Below, in pieces: positions 21,001 to 31,200 of a stretch of 64,000 bases of DNA. The stretch is from contig JAPTJF010000173.1 in assembly GCA_029339195.1 (NCBI GenBank), forward strand, positions 1-64,000, read 5' to 3'. Numbering within the stretch: the stretch's first letter is position 1; each line of letters starts with the position of its first letter. The position numbers and the translations under genes were made by a program. The notes below the pieces were generated by a model. It did no database searches. It was not told where the DNA came from and worked only from the letters and a program-made list of their open reading frames with translations. This DNA comes from Micractinium sp. NFX-FRZ. Its lineage: Eukaryota > Chlorophyta > Trebouxiophyceae > Chlorellales > Chlorellaceae.

Positions 21001-23500
21001 GGTTTAGGTGGCACCTTTCTGAAGCCTGGCATTGCAGCAGCAGCCGCACAGGGGGAGGTGCAGGTGCTGGACACACATACTGCCGGGTGTGCCCGCCTGG
21101 CATTCCTTCTGCTGCCCCCACACACCCTTTCCACCCCTTTCCAACCTGTCTCTCCCCTCCCTCCCATCCCCCCGCCTGCATCCCTGCAGGGCCGCTGGCT
21201 GCCCGAGCTGCAGCGCATCGTGCAGCGCGTCAACGAAACCTTCAGCGCCAACTTCCAGGTCGGGGGAGGAGGAGGGGGGAGGGCGCACCCGCAGGAGCAG
21301 CTCTTCACAGCAGCCCTGTGGCAGCTCTGCAGGGCAGCTCTGCAGAACACCTCTGCGCTAGATTTTCAGGACGGTTTCGTGGCAGCTCTGCGGTCAGGCG
21401 CACCGCGGCACCTCATGTGGCGTGGCGGGTTGTGGGGGGCACTGCGTCGCAGTGCCGGGTAGACAAGGCAGGTCATCCGCAGTTATGCTGCCACGCGCTG
21501 CCTGCCTGTTGCACTGCTTGGGTGTGTCCCACCGACCCCAGCCAACACTCTTGCCAGCGCGCCCAGCACCCGCAGCAACGGGCTGCCTGGCCTTCAAGCG
21601 CATGCATTTCTCCTGCCCCCTCTTGCAGTCTGTGGGGTGTGCCGGTGACGTGGCGCTGCACGAGGCGCCCGGGGAGGATTTCGAGAAGTACGCCATCGAG
21701 ATCAGGTGTGCACCCAGTCTACACGTGGTTTTAGTTGCACGCATGTTGGTTGCTACGTTGGGCACCTGGCGAGGGACGCCGTTGAGATCGGATGTGTGGG
21801 TAGAGGGTTTGGTGTTGATCGTGTGGGTGCAAAGGTCCCTGTCACGAGGAGAGGCAGACGCTGGGCGCCGCCATCTGGGGGATCGTCCCCCCACACACAT
21901 GTAACCTGCCACTCCCGCCAAAACTGACTCGTAAACACCAAACCTTTCACTGCCGCCGCCAGGGTCAAGTTCCGTGACGCGGAGGAGCTGCAGACGCTGG
22001 ACGCCAACCGTCAGTCGGGCGGGGAGCGGTCGGTGTCAACCATCCTCTACCTCATCGCGCTGCAGGTGGGGTGGGTGGGTGGGTGGGTGTGTTGGCTGGG
22101 CGACGTTGGGGGAGCCAGCGTGTTGGCTGGTTTGAGTGCATTCGAGGCAGCTGGGAGGGGGAGCATTCTGTGCCCAAACCCTCTGCCCTGCAAGTGGGGT
22201 GGGGCGAGGCCGTCTGTGCACATCCCATCCTGCCGCTGCTCATGGGCGCTGCACGCGGGGGCCGGGCCATGGGCATTCCTGCCTGCCCCCTTGAGCCCGT
22301 CTCGTTTTGGGTGGACGGGGAGCTGATGCGCCCTGCTCTGGCTCCTTGTTTGCTGCTCTGGCTCTTGCTGCACAGCATGCTACTGCGGCGGCACTGATCT
22401 GACTGCAAGTGTTTGGTCCTCCCTGCCTGCCCTCCCGCCCGCCTGCAGGGCGTGACCATCACCCCTTTCCGTGTGGTGGACGAAATCAACCAGGTGGGGT
22501 CGGCCCTGGAAACCTTTGGTGGTGGTATGGGCTGGCCACCTTCTAACCCCCCTCCACCCCACTAGTCCACACGGGGGCACAGACCCCTTATCAAAGGAGG
22601 TGCAAGATGTACCGTGGTGCACCCGCCCCTACTCTGTGGCTAATACAAATATGTGCACACCTCCCCCCGCAGGGCATGGACCCCATCAACGAGCGCAAGG
22701 TGTTCATGCAGCTGGTGGAGGCGGCGTGCAGGTGAGGTGCATGGGGGGGGCACACACACACAACTGAGCAGAGCGGGGAGCCGGGCTTCCAACCAGGCCA
22801 GCCATGCAGCAAAGGGGGACTGGTGCAGGCGGCATGCACCCACTTCACGTATGCATGCCCAGCCCCGCCCATGCTGCTTGCCCGCCCCTCCCTCTTGCAC
22901 CACTCCCCCTCAGCCCCTCCCCTTCCCCCTCTCGCCCGTTGGCCCAGCGCCCTTCGTGCTTTCTGCCCACCCCTCCCCGTCCCCACTACCTCCCCGCCCA
23001 CACTACCTTCCCGTCCACACTACCTCCCCATCCCCACCACCTCCCCGTCCCCGCAGGCCCGGCACCCCCCAGTGCTTCCTGCTCACCCCCAAGCTGCTGC
23101 CGGACCTGCCCTTCACCCCGGACGTGACTGTGCTGCAAATCATGAACGGGCCGCACATCATGGAGGTGAGCGGGCACAGATCGTGAACAGGCCGCACATC
23201 AAGGGGAGGTGGGCGGGCACCCCTGCATTGTTGCTTCCAACCGCAGGCGCCATGGGCGGGCACCCTTGCGTGGTGTGCTTCCCCAAATTGCAAGCTAGCA
23301 TCATGAGTGGGGGGTGCTGCACATCGTGAGGTGGATTCACCCTGATCAGGGAAGCGTGCGTTTGGGGTAGACAAGGCAAGGTCAACGGATCGGCTCAACC
23401 GCCATTCACTGGGCTGGCACCAACCCTGCAGGTGGCCAGCACCTTCAGCATGGAGCAGCTGCTGGGCAGCCGGCGCATGGCAACGCTGGCGGCGGCGTGA
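9146..23500 (+). CDS. SMC5: Structural maintenance of chromosomes protein 5
   Basis: Thirty-three exons with consistent phases total 3246 nt and give 1081 residues, the usual SMC5 size. Exon starts include 9146, 9272, 9417, 9654, 9969, 10432, 10733, 11089, 11728, 12060, 12776, 13227, 13883, 14109, 14466, 15032, 15566, 15930, 16255, 16818, 17122, 19049, 19480, 19833, 20329, 20826, 21190, 21629, 21963, 22449, 22673, 23057 and 23432. The N-terminal head has [15 protein letters not shown] and Walker A GPNGTGKS (residues ~50-57). Coiled coils flank a hinge region near [13 protein letters not shown] and [15 protein letters not shown]. The C-terminal head carries signature SGGERS (~972) and Walker [14 protein letters not shown] (D999, E1000). 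SMC5 pairs with SMC6 in the nuclear SMC5/6 complex for DNA repair and chromosome segregation. Introns carry many exon-edge echoes, a minisatellite and a poly-C run. Confidence 0.95.
10974..11026 (+). repeat. Echo of SMC5 exon 8 acceptor edge
   Basis: About 45 bases repeat the end of the intron and the start of exon 8 (from 11089), including the GCACCGCGRTGCGCTGG core and GCCAGCCTG. The acceptor CTGCAG has decayed to TTGCCG, so this copy is unlikely to be spliced. Confidence 0.75.
11205..11415 (+). repeat. GCTGT-type microsatellite patches in SMC5 intron 8
   Basis: Short runs built on GCTGTGCTGT occur at about 11205-11245 and 11379-11412 in the intron after exon 8. They are imperfect and look like slippage products. 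No function is apparent. Confidence 0.6.
11581..11641 (+). repeat. Echo of SMC5 exon 9 acceptor edge
   Basis: About 60 bases match the polypyrimidine tract, the CTGGCAG acceptor and the first ~30 coding bases of exon 9 (11728), ending AAGGTGCCCTKGC. The copy keeps its AG but carries an early in-frame TAG. Confidence 0.75.
13396..13440 (+). repeat. Echo of SMC5 exon 12 donor edge
   Basis: The segment repeats the last ~25 coding bases of exon 12 (GACGCCAAGATGCAGCGCC core) and its GTGGGTGGGC donor, about 60 bases downstream of the original. The second donor is intact in sequence. Confidence 0.75.
14606..14867 (+). repeat. Three extra copies of the SMC5 exon 15 donor edge
   Basis: Copies at about 14606-14640, 14717-14746 and 14831-14867 each repeat CAGGAGCTGGGGCAGCAG, then TGCGG and a GTGAG donor, as at the true end of exon 15 (14544). 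The first and second are almost identical to the source over their shared length. The third has a few changes. All four donors have the same GTGAG core. Confidence 0.9.
14964..15018 (+). repeat. Poly-C homopolymer of 55 nt
   Basis: An uninterrupted run of 55 C lies 13 bases before the acceptor of SMC5 exon 16, inside the polypyrimidine tract position. Its true length may differ from the assembly because such runs are hard to sequence. A G-run on the opposite strand could form G-quadruplex structures. Confidence 0.9.
16711..16755 (+). repeat. Echo of SMC5 exon 20 acceptor edge
   Basis: About 45 bases match the start of exon 20 (16818): GTGCAG acceptor, then GAGCNGCGCGGCATCGA and GCNGAGCTGG. 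The copy is in frame and would encode [10 protein letters not shown], as coiled-coil-compatible as the source. It lacks a good donor, so 16818 is taken as the real exon. Confidence 0.75.
17455..18860 (+). repeat. About 1.4 kb minisatellite in SMC5 intron 21
   Basis: Dozens of tandem copies share the core GCACTCCTCCC followed by a variable 9-10 base spacer such as TCACCCAGC, TACCCCAGC or GCCCCCACC. The prevailing period is 21 nt. Higher-order blocks recur, for example one containing CTGCACTCCATGCTGTCCC about every few units. The period is a multiple of three, so repetitive open frames appear on both strands. They are not genes. The array fills most of the 1.86-kb intron between exons 21 (ends 17183) and 22 (starts 19049). 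Confidence 0.92.
19229..19290 (+). repeat. Echo of SMC5 exon 22 donor edge
   Basis: The segment repeats CTGCAGCGGGAGCTGGC, then GCTGCCAAGAAG and GATGCGGTG-type sequence from the end of exon 22 (19184), starting about 45 bases after it. The copy is diverged, with its donor altered. Confidence 0.7.
19998..20070 (+). repeat. Echo of SMC5 exon 24 donor edge
   Basis: About 65 bases repeat AAGGGATTTGTAGAGCAGC and the following CTGTGCAACCGCAGCAGGG of exon 24, then a GTGAGG donor. It lies about 60 bases past the true donor at 19942. Confidence 0.8.
20181..20635 (+). repeat. Echoes of both edges of SMC5 exon 25
   Basis: An acceptor-edge copy at about 20181-20215 repeats CAG|GCAGCRNRAGGAGG upstream of the true exon (20329-20452). 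A donor-edge copy at about 20588-20635 repeats GCGGACNTNCANGC, then ATYGAGGAGAAGGT downstream. One exon therefore has an echo on each side. Confidence 0.75.
23173..23335 (+). repeat. Two echoes of SMC5 exon 32 donor edge
   Basis: Copies at about 23173-23215 and 23294-23335 repeat ATCATGAAC, GGGCCGCACATCATG and GAGGTG from the end of exon 32 (23165). The first is close to the source. The second is more decayed. Confidence 0.75.
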
Positions 23501-24024
23501 GGAGGAGGAGGAGGAGCAGGGGGCGTGTAATGCAGGCAGCGAAGCATGCGGAGCAGCAGGTGGAAGAGCTAATGCGCTGTGTGGGCAGCCAGGGCTGTAT
23601 CTACGTAGGGCAACCGACCGTGTGGGCTGCATGGCGGCGCTGGCGGAGTGCGGCCGTGCCCAACGCCGCCTACATGCCTTGGTGCTTGAATTTGACACCT
23701 CGCCGTGTTACAGTTAGCGCCAAAGTGTGTGGGGCATCTCAACAGAAGCGAGTGGCGGGCCGGACAGAGCAGGGGCAGTGGAGCCGGGTGGAAGGCGCTT
23801 GGCTGGGCTGGGGTGTGCACCGTCAGCCCGGGTCCACTCACCTGCGTGAGTAGGCCCCCGAGCATCAGGGCATGCCTTGGAAACCGCAGCGGCGCCCTTG
23901 CACAAGGTGCTGGAAACGCTAGCTGGGTATTCACTGAAAGCGAGTCGAGGGAAGCATGCTCGAAAATGCTGAGCTGGCACGAATAGGCTGCAAGGGCGGG
24001 GCACCCTCCGCCCGTGGCCTGTGT
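23501..24024. other. Intergenic region, SMC5 3' UTR and downstream promoter
   Basis: About 520 bp. A TGTAA motif, the usual green-algal polyadenylation signal, occurs at about 23527, some 25 bases after the SMC5 stop. The rest must include the promoter of the PAN-like gene. No other feature was seen. Confidence 0.5.
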
Positions 24025-27000
24025 ATGCGCTCTATGGCGTGTCCAACCATGCGGCTGGCCATGTTACCTGCTGCTGCTCTTGTGCTGCTGCTCTTCACGG
24101 CCCTGCCCGCGGTCGCGCAGGGTGAGCCGCGTCGTTGGCCCGAGCTGGCTAGGCTGCTTCCGCAGCTCTGCCTCCTCCTGGGTCTGGCCGCATGCAGCAG
24201 GGGGCCAAGATAGAGTCGGTGCAGCGCCTGGCGGCGGTCGCAGCTGGTCCCGCCCGCGCCGCGCCGTCCGCTAAGCCCGCAGGCGTCCTCCGAGGGCGGA
24301 GCACATACCCTGCCCCCTCCCACCTGCAGGCCAGAAGCTGCCGACGTGGGACTGCCAGTACAAGGGCGCCTGCTCCTATTTTTACGACAACCCCGCCGCG
24401 TTGAACTGCCAATCAACGCCGCCCGAGTGCGCGCCCTCCGACCCTGGCCAGCCCTGCAACGCCCAAAACGTGAACCTCAGAGGAGAGGTGCTGGTGCTGG
24501 ATGTCAACTCGCAGTCCTACTCAGGTGGGAAACGGGTGGCGAAATAAGACCCTGCTGCTGTGCCAGAATTGGAGACGGGTGCAGGAAGGGGGGTCCAAGG
24601 ACCCGCCTGCCTTGCAGTGCCCGCCCGGCTTCCTGCCCTATCATGACGGCATGGCAGTGCAGGCTTCGCATGGGTGCCCTCTTTCGCCCAGCCACAAATG
24701 CAACAAGAGAACACCCGCCCAGTGGGCATTCGTATCGTGAATGCGCAAACAAATCATGTACTGTTTCGGCCAAAGGGCGGCCATTAGCCTGAGCTTTCTC
24801 CCGCCCTGCCGCAGGCGGACCCAACCACCCGCCGGCGGTGACGACTGCCGTCGAGTGCTGCCAGGTGCGCCAGCGCTACTGCATGTCTTGCCTGGATGCA
24901 GAGAAATTGGCCACTTCTGTTTGGCCCTACTGGGCAGGGGCAGTCCCAGGCTCTGGCTGGCCAGCACCGCTGAAAGCCTTTGCTGCTGCTGCTGCGTGGC
25001 GCTGCCGCCTGTGCTTCCCTCGTGTGCCGCCGCTGCAGGCGTGCCAGAAGAAGGAAGGGTGCAATGGGTGGACGTTCTGCTGGCGCCGAGAGGGCTGCGG
25101 GAGCGGCTGCGAGCCTACAAAAGGTCAGCAGCACAACGTCAGCAAAGGCCTGGTTGTTCCCGAGGTGCTCCTCGGCTTGAGACCCTACCCCAATGGCTGC
25201 CAATGTGCAAGCACACCACAAGACATGCGGCATTTCTTGCACACGGCGAAGCGCGTGACAAGCCTGCGTCCTCCTGTGCTTCGTTTGCACTGCTTCGAAA
25301 TCTTCTGCAGGCCCACCTGATGAGATGGACCCCGCTAGGCAGCTGGGTCAGTTTGGCAGGTGAGGGGCACGTGTGTTGCAGTTGCATGCTCGTGAGGGCA
25401 GGGTGCCTCCCATGGCTGTATGGTGGGCTTATGTGCGGCATGGCAACGTACTTATGGCTACTGGCTTCTCGTAGCAGCACCTTCAATGCACACCAGCTGC
25501 ATACATTACTGCAAGCTTCTGAAACCAGCACCGCCACAAGTGTGACACGTGCCCCCTCCTCTCCCCTCCCCCGCTTCCCCTTGGCAGCTGCGCCGAGGGC
25601 GGCAAGTACCCCTTCATGACCTGCTCTCTGAAGAAGGTGCCAGACCCCGCCAACCCTCAGCTGTGGGACCAGGGGCAGGACTGGACTTCCGGCGTGGTAG
25701 TGGCGGCTGCCGTCCCTCCCCCACCTCCACCACAAAAGCTGCCGACTTGGGACTGCCAGCTCAAGGCGCCCTGCGCCTATTTCTATGACAACCCCGGCGC
25801 CCTGGGTTGCGAGCACACGCCGCCCGAATGTGCACCCTCTGACCCCGGCCAGTCCTGCTCCGCCCAAAATGTGAACATCAGGGGAGAGGTGCTGGTGCTG
25901 GATGTCAACTCGCTGTCCTACTCAGGTGGGCAGGGTAGAGAGGCACGCCTTCAAGTTGATAAAAGCCTGCTGCTGTGCCAGAGTTTGAGATGCGTGAGAG
26001 GGTGGGGGTTCAAGTGCCCCCCCTGCCTTGGGGTGCCCGCCCGGCTTCCTGCCGTGCCGGTGAAGCCCTCACATGCGTGCCCCCTCGTTTACCATTTTTA
26101 CAACAATCAAACACCTGCCAAGCGGGGATCGAGTCAAGTAAGTATGCATGTGTTGCACACACCTCTCTGGCTGAATGGCAGCCAATAGGGTTAGGGGTTT
26201 TAGACAAACCCTACCTACCCAGTAGCAGGAGATCCCCCTTCCCGCCCTGCCACAGGCGGCCCCAACCATCCGCCTGCTGTGACGACTGCCGTCGAGTGCT
26301 GCCAGGTGCGCCAGCACGGCAGGCCTTGCCAGGGTGCACTACCAGGGCATTCCGAGGCCTTCAGCTGGCAAGCACCGCTGGCACCCTCCGCTGCTGCTGC
26401 CGTGCCATGCTGCCGCCTGTGCTGCGCTCCCAGGATGCCACCGCATGCTGCCACTGCAGGCGTGCCAGAAGAAGGAGGGATGCAATGGCTGGACGTTCTG
26501 CTGGCGCCGGGAGGGCTGCGGGAGCGGCTGCCAGCCGCCCAAAGGTAAGGAGCACAAGTGCAGCTGTGCCCTGGTTTTCCCGAGGCGCTACTCGCCCCCC
26601 AGACCTTGCACCAAAGGCAGTCAGCGTGGCAAGCACACCACTGCCATGGGGCCCTTCCTGGCTCAAGTTCACCATGCAAGCCTGCATCCCATGTCCTGCG
26701 TTCACCACCCTTTGACCTTCCGCAGGCCCGCCTGATCAGCTGGACCCCACAAAGCAGCTGGGGGAGTTTGGCAGGTACATGGCACGCGTGCTGCAGGGCA
26801 CTTGCACATGCTTACCAACTTTTGGTAGCAGCACTGCCTCTCCTGCACACCATGCTCATGCGCAAAAGCAAGCCCCTCGACCTGCACTCCCTCCTGACAT
26901 GTGCCCCCTCCTCTCCCCGCCCTTACACCCCTTGGCAGCTGCGCGGAAGGTGGCAAGTACGCCTTCATGACCTGCTCTCTCAAGAAGGTGCCAGACCCCG

Positions 27001-27059
27001 CCAACCCTCAGCTGTGGGACCAGGCGCAGGACTGGACTTCGGGCACGCTCGCAGCCTGA
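24025..27059 (+). CDS. Secreted Cys-rich protein with two PAN/apple-like modules
   Basis: Ten exons (24025-24121, 24330-24524, 24815-24864, 25039-25123, 25311-25359, 25588-25925, 26256-26305, 26460-26544, 26726-26774, 26939-27059) give 372 residues. Residues 1-32 form a signal peptide with a Leu/Ala core ending AVAQ. Two modules follow, about residues 35-194 and 209-367, joined by a Val/Ala/Pro linker with six prolines in a row. Each has TWDCQ, PPECAPSDPGQ, VLDVNS, VECCQACQKKEGCNGWTFCW, GCGSGC and a final SCAEGGKY plus FMTCSLKKVPDPANP. The CCxxC...GCxGWTFC pattern resembles PAN/apple adhesion domains. Exon lengths (50, 85, 49) and phases repeat exactly in both halves, so the gene grew by internal duplication. 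An extracellular binding role is inferred. The exact family is uncertain. Confidence 0.85.
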
Positions 27060-28219
27060 CGCTCTGGGCGTTTTCAAGCGCACGGCGGCATGACTGCGGG
27101 CACGGTAGGAGCCTGGCGGTGTTGATGCTTGAAGGGGGTCGAACAGGTGGGTCGCCCTCAAGTTGAATCCTCCTTCAGGGGGAGTGAAGAGCTGTGGCGA
27201 CTAGATTAGAACAGACTAGATTAGAACAGACTAGATTAGAACAAACTCGAATGTTGAACGTAGAGTACATCATGCCAGGCTGGCACAAGGAGGCCCGCAC
27301 ATGTGCGGCTTTGCATCCAAACCCAGTCCCAAACTGGTGCTGGTGGGCTGCAGTGCACTCTCGCAGCTCCCTCTCGTGGGCTGACGGCCTCCTGTCAAGC
27401 GCATGCAAATCGCCTTGCCCTGCGCAGCAGTGGCAGTGCCACCCACGTGCATTGCGTGCCTCTGCCTGCTGTGCCTGTACATGTCTGTAGCAGCAGCCCC
27501 CTCCCGTGTCCACATAGCAAGGCTCACACTGGAGCTTCACTTGGGTCGCAAGAACGCCGGGCAATGTCAGAAGGCAGCCGCGATGGGCGGATGGCAGCAG
27601 AGGGGAGCCGGCAGGCAGGGGGCGATCCAGGGGGCCATCAAGTATAATTACAACGTGTGGTGCACATTGGTTGGTGATGCCAGGGAGAGGTGGGTGCCAA
27701 GTGTGCTAGGAATCGCGGGACAAATGGGGGGGCGGGGAGGAATGGGGGGCAGCCAAAAAGGGGTATGACGGTGCACAAAAGGAGGGAGGTGCCAGGAGGG
27801 AGGCGCCAGGCAGGCACTTTGTAGGTTAATAGATAACGAGGGCCAACCGGGCAGGCGTGATCTGGGAGAGGCGGCAGCAGGAAAGGTAGCAGAGCGGCAG
27901 TGGGTACAGAGCCGGAAGCAACGGGAGCGAGGAACGAGGCACCGGCGGCAGCGGTGCGCCGCGAGGGCAACAGCGGTTGGGGTGGGCGGTCACGTCCGGG
28001 GCCAATCACAGCCTGCCGCAGTCATTCGCGTGTGCGCAAGTCACGGGGCGCAGCAGGCTTACCACAGGTGGCAACCGCGTGTGACAACACCGGCCCATCC
28101 GCCCCGCCCGCGCGCGGGCTGTCAGCAACCCGCGCTGACGAGGGCAGGCAGGTACAAGGCAGGCAGCAGGCGTGCCGCAGCTGGGTGCTGCGGACGCAAG
28201 GCAGCGACGAGGTGGGCGA
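27060..28219. other. Convergent intergenic region
   Basis: About 1.16 kb between the PAN-like gene (+) and KdsD (-). It holds a triple 15-nt repeat near its start (listed separately) and purine-rich stretches near 27720-27900. Open frames here show no motifs or splice logic, and none is called. Confidence 0.5.
27199..27243 (+). repeat. Three perfect 15-nt tandem repeats
   Basis: GACTAGATTAGAACA occurs three times head to tail, with a partial fourth. It is AT-rich and so stands out from the surrounding GC-rich sequence. It lies about 140 bases downstream of the PAN-like gene stop, probably within or just beyond its 3' UTR. Confidence 0.9.
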
Positions 28220-31200
28220 TCAGAGGCCGGCACTGACCAGGGCGTGCAGCGTGACCAGGCCCTGCACCCGCCCGCCGTCCACCACTGGCAGCATGTGCAC
28301 CTTGGGGCCCGACTCCATGGCCTGCATGCCAGGGTGGGGTGGTGTTTAACATTAGGAAGATAGATAGAAAGAATTGCACCTTGGGGCCTGACTCCATGGC
28401 CTGGATCAGAGGAATTAGGGGGTGCCACGGTTGATTGCCTGGTAGCAGGAAAGGCTGCCAACGAGGCAGGGAAGTTATCGTCAGGTTGACTGCCAGGCTG
28501 GCCGCCAGGCAGGCACAGCCTCTCGCCGCTCACCCACCCCTGCACCTCCCGCCATCCCGCCGCTACTGCCCTGCGTGAAAGCCACACGCGTCATGTGCTC
28601 CGCGCCCCATGCCCGGTGATCTCCCCGCCAGCAGGTACCACCTTTCCTGCCTGCCTGCCTGCCCGCCCGCCCTCATCACCTGCATGGCATCGATCGCCAT
28701 CTCGTCGCTGCTGCAGGTCTTGGGGTGCCGAGTCATGACCTGGTCCACACGCAGCGACATCACATCACGCCCCTCGCTGCCACACTGCAGGGGCGGGACA
28801 GGCAGAGCAAAGGGCGTGTGATGAGCAGTCGGCACACATCATCGGCTGCCTCTGCATCCCCATGACAGCCACCGAAATGCACTGCGCTGCACGCCCCGCC
28901 CCACTCGGCAACCCACCGCTGAGCTCACTGCGGATCCCGCTGCCCACACTCGTCACAAGCAATGGCCGCTGGGGTGGGTGAGGACGGCGCATCCCAAACC
29001 ACACGCCCCACCCCTCACACTTGACAACTGCACTGTACCTGCTGCAGGGTGCGGCGCAGGTCTCCGTCTGTGAAGATGCCGCTGAGCTGCATGTCCGCAT
29101 CCGCCACAATCACGCAGCCAAAGCTGCAGCGGGCGGGAGGGGCAGGCGCAAATGTGGGTGGAGCGGTCAGTCAGGGTGGGCGAGTCAGGGGGCATGGGCA
29201 GGCGCACCATCCAGGCGGCGACACCGCAGGACAGGCCAAACCGTGCACAGCAGGCGGCACCGTGGCACAGCAGGGGAGCTTGGCGCGTGCACCCCATGGT
29301 CACAACATACTCCCTCCCCGGCTATAGCGCAGGGCGGTAGGTGCACCGGGCAATCGAGAGCAAACGGAGGGGAGAAAAGGAAGAATCAAATGGGAAAGGC
29401 AGAACTACTAAATCGAGTTCCTGCTCACCCCTTGCTGGAGAGCTCCACCAGCACTCGAGACGCGCGCACACCAGCACCACAAACAGGAATACAAAAAGAC
29501 ACACACACACACACTAGAGACCACAACGCACACGTGGCACTCACCCCTTGCTGGACAGCTCCACCAGAACTTGTGGCATGAGCGTCTCGGGGGGCACCAC
29601 AGGGACCTTGCCGTTGCTGCAGGCGGGGGGGAAAGACAGGGCAGGGCAGAGCGGGGGATGGGGGGAGAGGCAGTGGGTTGAGAGGGGGCGGGAAGGTGGA
29701 GGCAGGTTGGAGTAAAGCGTGTGTGTGTGTGGAGGTGAATGCAGCGGTGGTGGGAAGCGCGGGCACGGGAACCAAGCACACACAACACTTGCCAGCACAT
29801 GTTTCCCGGATCACCAGGTCGACCAGCAGCAGGCCGAGGCGCTTGCCAATGCCGCACACGAGGGTAGGATCAAGGGCATCACGGTCTGTTCCCTGCTCCC
29901 CCCACACTGCACCCCTTTAGGTTGCACCGGCTCTAGGGCTGCCCTCCTTTCCACACAGGACCCGCACACACCGCATCCCTGCAAGCACCTAATCATGAGG
30001 TCGGCCACCCGAAGTATGAGGCGCTTGCCGATGCGCCCCGCGGGGTGGTTCATCGCATACTGGTCCCGCGTCAGGTGCTTGGCCTGCGGGAGGCGGGGCG
30101 GGGGGAGGTTGTGAGTTGTGGGCGGTGCAAGAGCGCACCTGGGGCATGCATGTGTGCCCGTAGGCGCTCAAGCGCCCCGCCCCGCCCCGCCGCAGCCACA
30201 GGCCCTGCCCCCACAGCCGCCTGCACAGCGCCGCCCCTTTGCAGACATGGACCATGCACACACACCTGCTCATGGCAACGGCGCCTGTGCCCCCAAACAC
30301 CATCTGGGTGCATTCCCCACCCGCCCTGCCCACCCACCCACAGCGGGCCTGCCAGCGTGTAGTGACCCGTGTGCCACCCCACCCCTGCCGACCCACCTGC
30401 ATGAGTGCGATGGCCACAGTGTCCCCAAACACCATCTGGATGGCTGTGGAGGTGACGGGCGCCAGGTCAAAGGGGCACAGCTCCCGCTCCAGCGGCAGGT
30501 GCACCGCCAGGTCGCACAGCCGCTCCAGCTCGCTGCCCGCCAGGCTGGTGATGCTGACCAGGCGGGCGCCCTTGGCCTGCGCTCGAGAGGGGAGGGTGAT
30601 GAGAGAGGGCAGTGGGACAAGGCAACAAGAGAGAGGGCAGGCTGGTGGTGCTGACCGGATGAGCGCCCTTGGCCTGCGCTTTGTCAGATGAGGGGAGGAG
30701 GGGCCAGGGGGCGGTGAGGGGCGGCGGAGGGGATGACAAACGGCGGCGCGGCAGCAGGCGGCGTGTGCGGCTGCGAGCCCAGCAAGCTGCACTGGCATTT
30801 GCTATCCCACCCACACTAGGGTAGGGCATCAGTTGGCCCGCCCACCTGCCATCCTGGCCACCGTGCAACCATCCACCCCACCCAGCCCAACCCAACCCAA
30901 CCCCGCCACATTCCTTCCCGCCCTCCCACCCGAGTTCCTCCCGGGCAGGCGTCCCCGTTTGCCGGCCCACCTTGGCATAGGGCACCAGCCGGATGATCTC
31001 CTCCGTCGCCCCGCTCTTAGAGAAGCAGACGAGGAGGTCGCGGGCGGAAATGATGCCAATGTCGCCGTGCAGCGCGTCCTGCATGGCGGGGGCGGGGGGC
31101 GGGGAAGGGAGGGAGGGGGGAATGAGTGCAGCGGAGGGAGGTGGATGGGGGGGATGCACCAAGAGAGGGAGGGGTGATGGTGATTCGGGATCAGCCGCGA

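Noticed and set aside
27060..28219. Possible gene in the 1.16-kb convergent gap
   Set aside because: Frames are compositional, lack splice-linked continuation and show no recognisable domain.
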